Virus record (IMG/VR): IMGVR_UViG_3300025132_007963
Span: 124,001-188,000 of that record
DNA from: a virus
Strand: one strand, 5' to 3'
Length of the DNA stretch: 64,000 nt
The translations under genes were made by a program, and so were the position numbers. The notes under the pieces are model-generated. The model saw nothing but the letters and a program-made list of their open reading frames with translations, had not been told where the DNA came from and made no database searches. Every line of letters begins with the position of its first letter. Position 1 is the first letter of the stretch. Below, piece by piece: positions 37,682 through 45,857 of the stretch.

Positions 37682-38469
37682 TCTAAATCCTTCAAGGAAA
37701 CAACATAATTTCCAAATCTCTTGACAGATATCCTAGCACATTTATTTGCAAAATTAATCGATTGTTCCATATTATTTGTCGACATATAGGCTGTAACTAG
37801 TGCAGACAAGAAGGTGTCACCGGCGCCGCAAACATCAAAGACATTTTCTGGCTCTGTTGGAAATAGCTTCCCTTTCCATTTTGCACCTGCAGAACCTAAA
37901 GTTACAATCATCTCTGAAGTATCATCAACCTCTTCTATCGACTTAAATTCCTTTTCATTAATTTTTATGATACAGCCCTTATAGCAAGTTAAATCTTTCT
38001 TTTTAGAATCAACAAATATTGGTTTTCCTAGAGTAGATAAAAGATTTACTAAATCAGTACAACTCTCATATGTTAAAAAGCCCTTATTATAATCTGAAAT
38101 GACAACGCAATCAAAATTAAAATTCATGTTTTTGACTGTCTTCAATAAACGCAAGTCAATAGAATTGATTAAATCTTTATCACCCTCGCCCTTATCAACG
38201 CGTAGTAGGTGCTGCATTGATCTTTGGTCGACAAACCTTTCTTTAATTATTTTTTCTGGATTTGTCAGAAGAATTGTATGGTGCCCAAGTGCTTTTAAGT
38301 TATTTTCTACATTAAGTGACATACCGGGTTTCTCCTCGGTATACATTATTTTTAATACTGGGACCGGAGCTTCTGGGCTTAATCTTTCACACACGCCATA
38401 GTTATAGACATCTGTGCAAGAATCACCTATCACTAAGATCTTGAATGATTTGAGTTGTTGAGTATCCAT
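37678..38469 (-). CDS. HldE kinase-domain-like PfkB carbohydrate kinase
   Basis: PfkB fold: VIGDSCTDVYNYG and the RLSPEAPVPVLK stretch are diagnostic for the RfaE/HldE1 heptose-7-phosphate kinase, and VFDVCGAGDTFLSALV is the ATP-binding and catalytic motif. Length is 263 residues, shorter than the 310-residue domain. It overlaps the nucleotidyltransferase gene by 47 bases in another frame, so the two halves of HldE are separate here and in reverse order. It points to an ADP- or GDP-heptose-like sugar. Confidence 0.85.
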   Translation of the reverse strand: MDTQQLKSFKILVIGDSCTDVYNYGVCERLSPEAPVPVLKIMYTEEKPGMSLNVENNLKALGHHTILLTNPEKIIKERFVDQRSMQHLLRVDKGEGDKDLINSIDLRLLKTVKNMNFNFDCVVISDYNKGFLTYESCTDLVNLLSTLGKPIFVDSKKKDLTCYKGCIIKINEKEFKSIEEVDDTSEMIVTLGSAGAKWKGKLFPTEPENVFDVCGAGDTFLSALVTAYMSTNNMEQSINFANKCARISVKRFGNYVVSLKDLE

Positions 38470-38824
38470 CTATAAAATTAAAAACTATAACATTGTCACA
38501 CTGCTCAGCGCCAACAATATCTTCTTTCTTGTAATCTCCACCTTTTACAATTGTATTAGGCTTAATTTTCTTAACAAGTTCGAGAGGAGTATCTTCACTA
38601 AAAATAATAACCTCATCTACATACTTACATGATTCTAGCATAAATTTTCTATCTTTTTGACTAAAAACGGGCCTCCATTGTCCCTTTAGTTTTTTTACGC
38701 TTTCATCAGAATTTAAACCCACTACAACGTGGCCTAGGCTTTTGCAAAATTGCAATAGTTCAATGTGTCCACGATGGAGCACATCAAAACAACCGTTTGT
38801 AAAAATTATTCGTTTTTTTGGCAT
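38423..38824 (-). CDS. HldE nucleotidyltransferase-domain-like protein
   Basis: FTNGCFDVLHRGHIELL (residues 7-23) with HxGH, GLNSDESVKKLKG, RPVFSQKDR and VKGGDY are the motifs of the RfaE2/HldE2 family that activates heptose-1-phosphate. 133 residues is normal for the single domain. A sigma70-type promoter ends 5 bases before the ATG, so a leaderless transcript is likely. It works with the kinase gene that overlaps its 3' end. Confidence 0.88.
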   Translation of the reverse strand: MPKKRIIFTNGCFDVLHRGHIELLQFCKSLGHVVVGLNSDESVKKLKGQWRPVFSQKDRKFMLESCKYVDEVIIFSEDTPLELVKKIKPNTIVKGGDYKKEDIVGAEQCDNVIVFNFIDGYSTTQIIQDLSDR

Positions 38825-38829
38825 GATTT

Positions 38830-38858
38830 ATATTAACAGAGCGATAAAATTTTGTCAA
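38830..38858 (-). promoter_or_regulatory. Sigma70-type promoter, TTGACA-17-TAATAT
   Basis: On the minus strand -35 TTGACA (38858-38853) and -10 TAATAT (38835-38830) are 17 bases apart. The -10 box ends 5 bases before the ATG at 38824, so transcription should begin at or next to the start codon, giving a leaderless mRNA. It lies inside the 3' end of the GT9 gene, within an otherwise continuous operon. Confidence 0.6.
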
Positions 38859-39663
38859 GAACTAAATTTTCATTATGCTCTTTTGCTTCCTTTTTGCATT
38901 CTTGACACTCGACCTTTAAGCCACAAGGTCCGTGGCTTGATATATCGATATTTATATTTTGTGGATACGCGACCATCACCACATCTTGATAACCTGTTAT
39001 GATTACAACAGAAGGGGTGTTTACAGCCGTAGCAGCATGCACTAGACCGCCTTCTGTACTAGTAAAGGTCTTTGCACCTTCAATTAGCAGTGTAGCCTCT
39101 CTAAAGGACGTTTTTGACCTAAAATCAATAACATTATCTAACAAAGGAGACGTGCTAAGTCCAACTTGTACAACTTGAATGTGCTTTGATAATTCATTGA
39201 CTATATTTTGCCATTTACTAAAGGGATATGCTCTATTAGGAGTATAGTTTGTTTTTGAGTGTGGTTCAATGACAACATATTCTTGACTAAGGGTTGCTTT
39301 TAGTTTATCTACCTTTTCCCTTTCAGTAGACGAGAAGTATAATTCACATTTAAGTTCTGGATCTGAAATATTATAAAATTCGCACATCTGAGCTATCATA
39401 TGTTTGTCATATCTATGATACGCCTTTAAGGGTGTGTCACTCTTGCAATAGTTAGCTTCGGGGTTGTTACAGAACATTGGAAAAAGCCTTACTTTATCTC
39501 CGTCCTTGTATATTAGAGGGTTATTTTCAAAAACAGGGCTTCTGACTATTTTGTGTATGTTTTTGCCGTCACCCTCACAAGGCAAAATTTTTGCGTCCTC
39601 TGGTAGGCTTTTTGAAATCTCCCTAGCAACTGCTGTCCAAGCTAAATAACCACCTAGGCCCAT
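38833..39663 (-). CDS. Family 9 glycosyltransferase (heptosyltransferase-like)
   Basis: Starts MGLGGYLAWTAVAREI, close to the GLGDxLxxTPxxR opening of ADP-heptose:LPS heptosyltransferases, and has VVIEPHSKTN and TSTEGGLVHAATAVNTPSVV, the donor-binding region. The usual first strand is absent, and an in-frame stop upstream excludes a longer form. The C-terminus has Cys residues (CGLKVECQECKKE). Adjacent HldE-like genes strengthen the heptose link. No SD is visible. Confidence 0.8.
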   Translation of the reverse strand: MGLGGYLAWTAVAREISKSLPEDAKILPCEGDGKNIHKIVRSPVFENNPLIYKDGDKVRLFPMFCNNPEANYCKSDTPLKAYHRYDKHMIAQMCEFYNISDPELKCELYFSSTEREKVDKLKATLSQEYVVIEPHSKTNYTPNRAYPFSKWQNIVNELSKHIQVVQVGLSTSPLLDNVIDFRSKTSFREATLLIEGAKTFTSTEGGLVHAATAVNTPSVVIITGYQDVVMVAYPQNINIDISSHGPCGLKVECQECKKEAKEHNENLVLDKILSLC

Positions 39664-39682
39664 GACAAATTATTTTTCATTA

Positions 39683-40648
39683 TTAATCACCACAATATTT
39701 GATCATCAGTTTATACGCATCGTTCGCGTATCTTTCATATCCAGCATGTCTTAGAATATATTCACGTGGAGATAGGGGTGCTTGTAATTTTCCGTCCAAA
39801 AATTCTTTTACTTTTTCGACATAGGGTTGAGCAGCATTATCTTTTCTCTTAATATATTTTTCTGTCATCTTATCTGTATCATGAACCCAAAAGTTTTGAT
39901 CAAAAATACTAGGAGTGTTGTTTGGTGATCCAATTATAGGCGTGTTTAAAAACATTGCTTCATAGGTTGCAATACCAGGGCACTCATCTAAGCTCAAATT
40001 CAAACAACACCTTGCCTTAAGTAACAAATCAAAGTAGTCTTCTCTAGTGTAATCACCATACCTAACAACTTCATATGAAATATTATTCTTTTCTAGTTCG
40101 TCAATGATACCAACGTAAAAACTATCATAATTGTCATCATATCTACGTTTTTTAGAATAAACAAGGCAGTCAAATTCAGGTTGCTTGTTTTCTATGATGC
40201 TAGGATCGATATCAAATACAACACATTTATCTAAATAATCTGCTTTATGTACCAAGTCTTTTCTTAAAAACTTTTTTACATGATTATTATAAAACTCTAC
40301 TTGGTCAATATACAGATCAAATTCAACGTTTTCAACAAACCAGTTATCCCAGGGATCTGCAGGGCCGATATCGGGATAATCTAATAAAACGTTTGGACCT
40401 ATAACAATCTTACTATTTTTAAATTCCTTAAGCTTTTCGTATAGTTGTGGATGAAAGCCTTTTGCATAGAACCAAAAAACGTCATATGAATCTAAATTAT
40501 CATATGTTTCAAGTTCCCAAAGCTCATCTACTTCAAATCTGCCAAGCTTATCCTGATTAAGAGCGTCAACGTGGTGACTAAAAGTAAGGCCCGGGCCACG
40601 GTCACCACCTGGTCTAGAGCACATCAAAATTTTAAATGTTTTATTCAT
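39683..40648 (-). CDS. GT-B glycosyltransferase
   Basis: The C-terminal part has LSLDECPGIATYEAMFLNTPIIG, a GT4-like donor motif in which a conserved Glu stands in the TYEAM stretch. The N-terminal part (CSRPGGDRGPGLTFSHHVDA) is the acceptor domain. 321 residues. It overlaps the next glycosyltransferase by 4 bases (ATGA). Assigned to the glycan cluster; specificity is unknown. Confidence 0.78.
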   Translation of the reverse strand: MNKTFKILMCSRPGGDRGPGLTFSHHVDALNQDKLGRFEVDELWELETYDNLDSYDVFWFYAKGFHPQLYEKLKEFKNSKIVIGPNVLLDYPDIGPADPWDNWFVENVEFDLYIDQVEFYNNHVKKFLRKDLVHKADYLDKCVVFDIDPSIIENKQPEFDCLVYSKKRRYDDNYDSFYVGIIDELEKNNISYEVVRYGDYTREDYFDLLLKARCCLNLSLDECPGIATYEAMFLNTPIIGSPNNTPSIFDQNFWVHDTDKMTEKYIKRKDNAAQPYVEKVKEFLDGKLQAPLSPREYILRHAGYERYANDAYKLMIKYCGD

Positions 40649-41406
40649 ACTAAACTTTCTAGCCTTTCATAAGGTTTTTTTTGTTTAAGTTCTGCTTCAA
40701 TCCTTAATTGATCTGACCTATGAGCCCTATCGACTGCAATTGGGTTTGATCTGTTATAGACATATAGTATATCTTGGATATCTCTAAAGTGTTCTGGTCC
40801 CGACATTTCGACCATCGGATACATTATAACCCTATCCCACGTAAACTTATAAATACCACCATCTTTTCGATCTATCATATCCTCTATCTTAATTTTTTCA
40901 AACAATTCTTTTCGAAAAGTCCTTAAATGAGAGAGTGTCCAATGTTGGTGTCTAATATTCTCATTCCAAAAGTTTGGTGGCATCTCTGGCCTTACAACTC
41001 TACCACCAATGTTTTCAATATAAGACCCAGCGGTAATCCAGACTTCAGGGTCCTGATAGACTTCATTTAATTTACTTAAAACATTTTTATTAATAAGCCA
41101 ATCGTCACCGTCAAGAGCAACAACAATAGATCCTGGCTGTGCAGAATTGACACAACTAATTAAATTTTCTAATGCTCTTACATTTTCATCATTGTGTATG
41201 ATTGATAGTACTCCACCTTTTGGTTTTTTAAACCAAGCTTCAAGAATACTATCCGCTATTTTAGCAGTACTATCTGTCGACGCGTCATTGACATAAACTA
41301 TATCAAACTTATCATAATCTTGCTCAAGTGCAGATCTTAAATTTTTTTCAATCCACTTCTCACAATTATATGCTGGTATTGCTATAGTAAAATGGTTTTT
41401 GATCAA
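40645..41406 (-). CDS. Family 2 glycosyltransferase
   Basis: HFTIAIPAYNCEKWIEKNLRS, YVNDASTDST and VVALDGDDWLI give the GT-A fold with DXD-type DGDD. The start was set at TTG 41406, which overlaps the upstream stop as TTGA; the alternative TTG at 41421 lies within the previous gene. About 253 residues. It adds one sugar in the cluster's glycan. Confidence 0.85.
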   Translation of the reverse strand: MIKNHFTIAIPAYNCEKWIEKNLRSALEQDYDKFDIVYVNDASTDSTAKIADSILEAWFKKPKGGVLSIIHNDENVRALENLISCVNSAQPGSIVVALDGDDWLINKNVLSKLNEVYQDPEVWITAGSYIENIGGRVVRPEMPPNFWNENIRHQHWTLSHLRTFRKELFEKIKIEDMIDRKDGGIYKFTWDRVIMYPMVEMSGPEHFRDIQDILYVYNRSNPIAVDRAHRSDQLRIEAELKQKKPYERLESLV

Positions 41407-43496
41407 AATGATTTTTCCCAAAAGAACGAAGGCCTTGATTGCAAATATTCAACAATGGTATCCGTACTTGAATTAAACCAATCTTCGTCACAGTGCTGTA
41501 CGTTTTCATTCATTTCTAATTCACATCCCAATAATTTAGCCTCAATTATAAATCTAGGGCACGTGTCTAGTCCTGTTGGCTTAAAGCAGACACCCTTAGC
41601 AGCAGCTAGTTTATTTAAAAATTCAACAGGAGGGACGTTCCACAATACTTCATACTCTAGATTATTTTTCTTGCACCACTCCTCTGATTCTTTAGCTCCC
41701 TTAACCCAGCTATTAGATCCAAGAACAACCCATTTATTACTTTTTTGCTTAACCTGAGTTTTTAAATTGTTTATATATTCAAAGAACTCATTCGTAAAAA
41801 GAGAAGATAGCACAGTCATGTTGTCTTGTTTTATGTCAGACAAGTGATTTGTATACATTTCTTTTTGCTTTTCTGACATAAAAAAGGTTGATTTAGCGTT
41901 GTTAACAAACTTTGTGATCAAAGAACCTAAATCTGTATTTGAATAATCACAATCTTCGCCCTCAACCATGGAATATAGCAGAGGATTTCTATGCTTACAG
42001 AATTTATAATCAAACTCTATAAAAGAATATTGTAAGTTACTTTCTCCTAAAAATCGCAAAACATCATGATTTAAGGCTGATATATTCCCAAATACCCAAT
42101 TTGAACTTTCATGCTTCTGTAACAGTTCAGTTGTAAGCGCTCCAGAATTTATAAAAGCTACTTTTTCTGATGGACACGTATCAATTAAAGTTTGCAAGCT
42201 CATTTCTGCTCCGCCGGCGTATTGAGACATGAACGCATCACTAACAAAAATATAATCAGGTTCATGAAGAACGCCTGCTGGTAAAAGAGCTTCTACCATT
42301 CTATCATATATTACCTTTTGATCAAAATTCTTAAGTATGTTAGCTTTAAGTTTTTTGGCCCAAGATCTATACATATCATTGTTATTGTAGAGGCCTCTTA
42401 GTTTTCTCTTAAAATCAATCTTGTTTGGAAAACACCACATTGAACCTTCTGGAAGTATATCTTTCCAGACAGCTTCTTTTTGCACGGGGGATAAAACATA
42501 ATCTACTCTGGCAAAAAGAGCTTTCTTTTTGTTTTTCTTTGTCTTGTTATCCCTTACATTTGCGTATAGAAAATCCAAATGTCCACTCCAACCTGGAGCT
42601 AGGACAGGTAGACCGTTAGCTGCAGCTTCAAAAAGCGGCAGACCAAAACCTTCTCCGTGCGTGGCACTAATTATGCCTTTTATTTTTTTATGAGTGTATA
42701 ATGAATTCATTTCTTCGATTGTTAAATCGCCATGAAGCAAGTAAATTTTACACTTTCTATCTTGAGCACCTTTTTCTGCTAGTAGTTGCTTAAATCTCCT
42801 AATAGTATACATTTTATCGGCGTAGCTATTTTTTGCCGCATTTGCTTTGACAACCAAACCAACTTCTTCATTTTTGAATTCTTCAATAAACCATCTAATA
42901 GTGTTTTCTAGGTTTTTTCTTACAGACCATTGCGCGACAACAAGAAAATTATTATCATACTCTAGATCTATATTAAAATCGGATGATTTTTCCAAAGTTC
43001 TCACTGGGTAGTGTACAACTTCTACTTTTGCTCCGCAGCCAACCATAGATTGACCACCATCTTCAATTTGCATTGGATATTTAGTATTTTCAAAAACCCA
43101 CTTTGCAAATTCAGATGGCACAATTATCTTATCAATTTCATGGCTTTTTTGTATCCACTTAGGGTCAACTTTTGTTGTCTCAATTCCTGCTGTTACGCAA
43201 ACTGAATACGGGGCTCTTCTTTCAAATTCGTTTGGTATACCAACATGTATATGCATATCAAAATTAGGTGTAGTTTCTTCTTTTGCTAGAACAGCTGACT
43301 TTGCTACCAGTTGATCAATATATTCTCTGTCCTCTCCTTGACCGGTAATCCACCCTGTGGCTCCCCAATTCAAAGGATGCAAGAATATATCTAACATATC
43401 TTCTCTCTGCCTAAGAGATCTTAAAACTAACCTAGTATGTTCCCCATAACCTGATCTTGTTAATGCAGGGCCTGTTACTAAAATTTTATACTTCAT
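41403..43496 (-). CDS. Two-domain glycosyltransferase, 697 aa
   Basis: Residues 1-410 are a GT4 enzyme: TGPALTRSGYGEHTR and ISATHGEGFGLPLFEAAANG with LPVLAPGWSGH. Residues 415-697 form a second region beginning PDYIFVSDAFMSQYAGGAEMS and containing VVLGSNSWVKGAKESEEW and KPTGLDTCPRFIIEAKLLGC, which looks like a second, diverged GT-B domain. Such double enzymes may make a disaccharide step. The second domain's activity is inference. Confidence 0.83.
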   Translation of the reverse strand: MKYKILVTGPALTRSGYGEHTRLVLRSLRQREDMLDIFLHPLNWGATGWITGQGEDREYIDQLVAKSAVLAKEETTPNFDMHIHVGIPNEFERRAPYSVCVTAGIETTKVDPKWIQKSHEIDKIIVPSEFAKWVFENTKYPMQIEDGGQSMVGCGAKVEVVHYPVRTLEKSSDFNIDLEYDNNFLVVAQWSVRKNLENTIRWFIEEFKNEEVGLVVKANAAKNSYADKMYTIRRFKQLLAEKGAQDRKCKIYLLHGDLTIEEMNSLYTHKKIKGIISATHGEGFGLPLFEAAANGLPVLAPGWSGHLDFLYANVRDNKTKKNKKKALFARVDYVLSPVQKEAVWKDILPEGSMWCFPNKIDFKRKLRGLYNNNDMYRSWAKKLKANILKNFDQKVIYDRMVEALLPAGVLHEPDYIFVSDAFMSQYAGGAEMSLQTLIDTCPSEKVAFINSGALTTELLQKHESSNWVFGNISALNHDVLRFLGESNLQYSFIEFDYKFCKHRNPLLYSMVEGEDCDYSNTDLGSLITKFVNNAKSTFFMSEKQKEMYTNHLSDIKQDNMTVLSSLFTNEFFEYINNLKTQVKQKSNKWVVLGSNSWVKGAKESEEWCKKNNLEYEVLWNVPPVEFLNKLAAAKGVCFKPTGLDTCPRFIIEAKLLGCELEMNENVQHCDEDWFNSSTDTIVEYLQSRPSFFWEKSF

Positions 43497-44760
43497 TTAA
43501 ATCTATCAACTCCCAAGACTTATGCTTTCTATTTGACCAAGAGCCTACTTCTTCATGTAGGTTTGTTAGTGTTTTATCCCACAATTCAACATATGAATCG
43601 TGACCATAATTTTGCAAAACATGGTCGCGACCCATCGCTCCCAGTTTATTACGCTCTTCCTCGCTCATGTTGTATATTTTTAAAAGTGCTGCAATAAAAT
43701 CTTCTTTCGAAATTCTATCTTCGTATATGTACGGCACTTGTTGTGAGCCTATAATAGCCTTTGAGGATGGCTCTATACCTACACCAAACCAATTTTCATT
43801 TTCGTCCACTACCTGCTCCTGCAGGCCACCTGTCATATTTACAATTATTGGAGTTTCGCAGGCCAAAGATTCAAGAGTTCCTAAGCCAAACCCTTCTGCG
43901 TCTGATATGTTTATCGTACAATCTGCAACATTATACAGAAATGCTAATTCTTCAGCTGGCATCTTTCTTGTTGATAGTAAAACTTCACCATCCACAAGGT
44001 TTAAATTTTCCATAATCGCTTCAAGGTCTTGTCCGTTTTCGTCTTTTGGTTCTGTGTGCATAATTAAGCATGCATTCTCTTTGCCAACCTTTTCTAGAAA
44101 GTCGTTAAACCACCATATCAGCGTACCCGACTGTTTTCTTCTAGCATTCCTGTTGTTCCAAAAGAATATAAACTTTTTTTCTCCATTCTTCTTAAAGGCT
44201 AAATTATTATTTTTTCTAAAATTATTGATCTCGTCTGTACCAACCCTCTTAAATATCGATGTATTTGTAGTGTGCGGGATCCTAGTTCTTTTTACACCAG
44301 GTGCAACATTTGCAACAATGTCATCGGTAACTTTACTGATTGTAGCTACCATATCATTTGACATATAATATTGTTTATTGAAATTAGGGTATGGATAGTT
44401 ATCCCATACATGATAATAAACTAGAGGTACAACGGACCTAACTTCATTTTCTATGTCCCATAGCCATGGCCAAAACCTTGGATCAGTCATAATCCACATT
44501 ATATCAGGTTTATGATTTTGTAGCATTGATCTAACTTGCTCTTGGTTCCCATAACCATCAACAGGAAAAATTATCCAATCATCTCCATATCCATCTACTC
44601 TAATTGGGTTATAATCTTGATGCTTGATTGCACCTCCGAAACAAACAAAACTGTATCTACCAGTTTTGAGAAGTCCCTCTATCATATATCTAGTTTGAGT
44701 TGCAACTCCGGATGGAGCTAAAGGGTTGTCAGCCAAGACAAAGACTTTAATTTTTTTCAT
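43486..44760 (-). CDS. Family 4 glycosyltransferase
   Basis: PLAPSGVATQTRYMIEGLL near the N-terminus and INISDAEGFGLGTLESLACE then TPIIVNMTGG in the C-terminal half are the GT4 acceptor and donor motifs. HVWDNYPYPNFNKQYYMSND is as in phage relatives. 424 residues, full length. SD AAGGT is 11 bases before the ATG. It is the first gene of the glycan cluster in transcription order. Confidence 0.87.
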   Translation of the reverse strand: MKKIKVFVLADNPLAPSGVATQTRYMIEGLLKTGRYSFVCFGGAIKHQDYNPIRVDGYGDDWIIFPVDGYGNQEQVRSMLQNHKPDIMWIMTDPRFWPWLWDIENEVRSVVPLVYYHVWDNYPYPNFNKQYYMSNDMVATISKVTDDIVANVAPGVKRTRIPHTTNTSIFKRVGTDEINNFRKNNNLAFKKNGEKKFIFFWNNRNARRKQSGTLIWWFNDFLEKVGKENACLIMHTEPKDENGQDLEAIMENLNLVDGEVLLSTRKMPAEELAFLYNVADCTINISDAEGFGLGTLESLACETPIIVNMTGGLQEQVVDENENWFGVGIEPSSKAIIGSQQVPYIYEDRISKEDFIAALLKIYNMSEEERNKLGAMGRDHVLQNYGHDSYVELWDKTLTNLHEEVGSWSNRKHKSWELIDLNEV

Positions 44761-44775
44761 TTTGTAAACTTACCT

Positions 44776-45573
44776 TTAAGTGCAGTGTTTTGTTTTATAA
44801 TATTCGCAGCTTTTACATGATAGCCTATTTTTAATATAATTTTTATTATTAATATGTATTAAAGCTTTTTCTAAAAGTTGCATAGCGTTCTTGATTCTTC
44901 TTGGGCCGTTAGTAACCCTGAATATCTCTACTTTATTCGATTTTGCAGTTCTTTTTAAGAGTGCAAAGTACGTTTCTATGTTTTTTTCATCTATGTTATG
45001 TTTGTTGCTAAAATACCTCTTATAAAAACTCAACTGATATACTGTCATAGGGTCGCTTTTTCTCTGTGCATCCCAGCCCCAAGAGCACGTCTTCCAGTCA
45101 ATTATGTGATACTTGCCGTCAGTTGTTTTAATAACCAAATCAATGAAGCCTTTAAATTTAGTATCAACAAAATCAAACTCAATCATATTTTCCAGCAACC
45201 GCTCTTCAACAGATATCACCTCATAATCACCAAACACGTCTGTTAAATTTGGTAATATATATTCAATTAAGTTTTCCCCTTGAGATTTCATATCTGAAAT
45301 GAGTTTTGGGCGAGTTTCGCAAGTAAGCTTGTTGATTTCTTCATTAAACTTATCATGAAATATTTTTATTAAGATATTATTGTTCTGTGGTTGAATAACC
45401 GCATTTTCACAAACATAGTGGATTGCTGTTCCAAATGCAGTGTATTCGTTTCCAGTGAAAAGCTTCACGCCATCCACATAAGATATTTTATGTTTGCGGG
45501 GGCACTCGTTCCAAGTCTTCAGTTCTGAGAAGCTTATGTGTTTCCTTTGGCTGTGTTGTTTTTGTAACTGCAC
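44776..45573 (-). CDS. PD-(D/E)XK nuclease, Cas4/RecB-like
   Basis: HISFSELKTWNECPRKHKISY begins the domain, FKGFIDLVIK and HIIDWKTCSWGWDA carry the D...DxK catalytic residues, and VYQLSFYKRYF is the following QxxxY motif. The C-terminal CKSCEYYKTKHC, with the early ECP Cys, could hold a 4Fe-4S cluster as in Cas4 and AddB. A replication or repair role is likely. Start GTG at 45573 has a strong AGGAG 6-8 bases before it inside the upstream gene. Confidence 0.87.
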   Translation of the reverse strand: MQLQKQHSQRKHISFSELKTWNECPRKHKISYVDGVKLFTGNEYTAFGTAIHYVCENAVIQPQNNNILIKIFHDKFNEEINKLTCETRPKLISDMKSQGENLIEYILPNLTDVFGDYEVISVEERLLENMIEFDFVDTKFKGFIDLVIKTTDGKYHIIDWKTCSWGWDAQRKSDPMTVYQLSFYKRYFSNKHNIDEKNIETYFALLKRTAKSNKVEIFRVTNGPRRIKNAMQLLEKALIHINNKNYIKNRLSCKSCEYYKTKHCT

Positions 45574-45853
45574 TTCTTCTCCTAGTCGTTGTGGTTTTAG
45601 CCTTAGTTACTTTTTTGGGTTTTTCAACTGAAAGCTTGAAAACCCATTGTCCTTCTAATACAGAATTTTGTGAATAATTGTTAAGTCTTGTCTGCTTCTT
45701 GATCTTGTGAAAAGAAATATTTTCTTTCTCAAGGTGAGAAATAATATCTGCTGTCGATACACTAATCATCGGATCACTTGCAGAGCCTCTTGAGCTTAAC
45801 TTAACATCAACAATCACTTCATCTTTAGTTTTAACTACTTTTATATCTTTCAT
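45488..45853 (-). CDS. Small basic protein of unknown function, 121 aa
   Basis: No family recognised. The N-terminal 80 residues look globular (DVKLSSRGSASDPM, HLEKENISFHKIKK), with a Thr/Lys/Arg-rich tail (KAKTTTTRRRSAV). SD AAGGAG lies 7 bases from the ATG, directly after a perfect sigma70 -10 box. Its C-terminal 86 bases overlap the nuclease start. Confidence 0.7.
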   Translation of the reverse strand: MKDIKVVKTKDEVIVDVKLSSRGSASDPMISVSTADIISHLEKENISFHKIKKQTRLNNYSQNSVLEGQWVFKLSVEKPKKVTKAKTTTTRRRSAVTKTTQPKETHKLLRTEDLERVPPQT

Positions 45854-45857
45854 TAAC

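Noticed and set aside
37678-38824. Possible frameshift error splitting one HldE gene
   Set aside because: The domains are in reversed order relative to fused HldE and each gene has its own start, so one shifted frame cannot join them properly.
43667-44368. Plus-strand open frame of 233 codons inside the family 4 glycosyltransferase gene
   Set aside because: Antisense to a gene with clear GT4 motifs; the translation shows no domain and no start signal.
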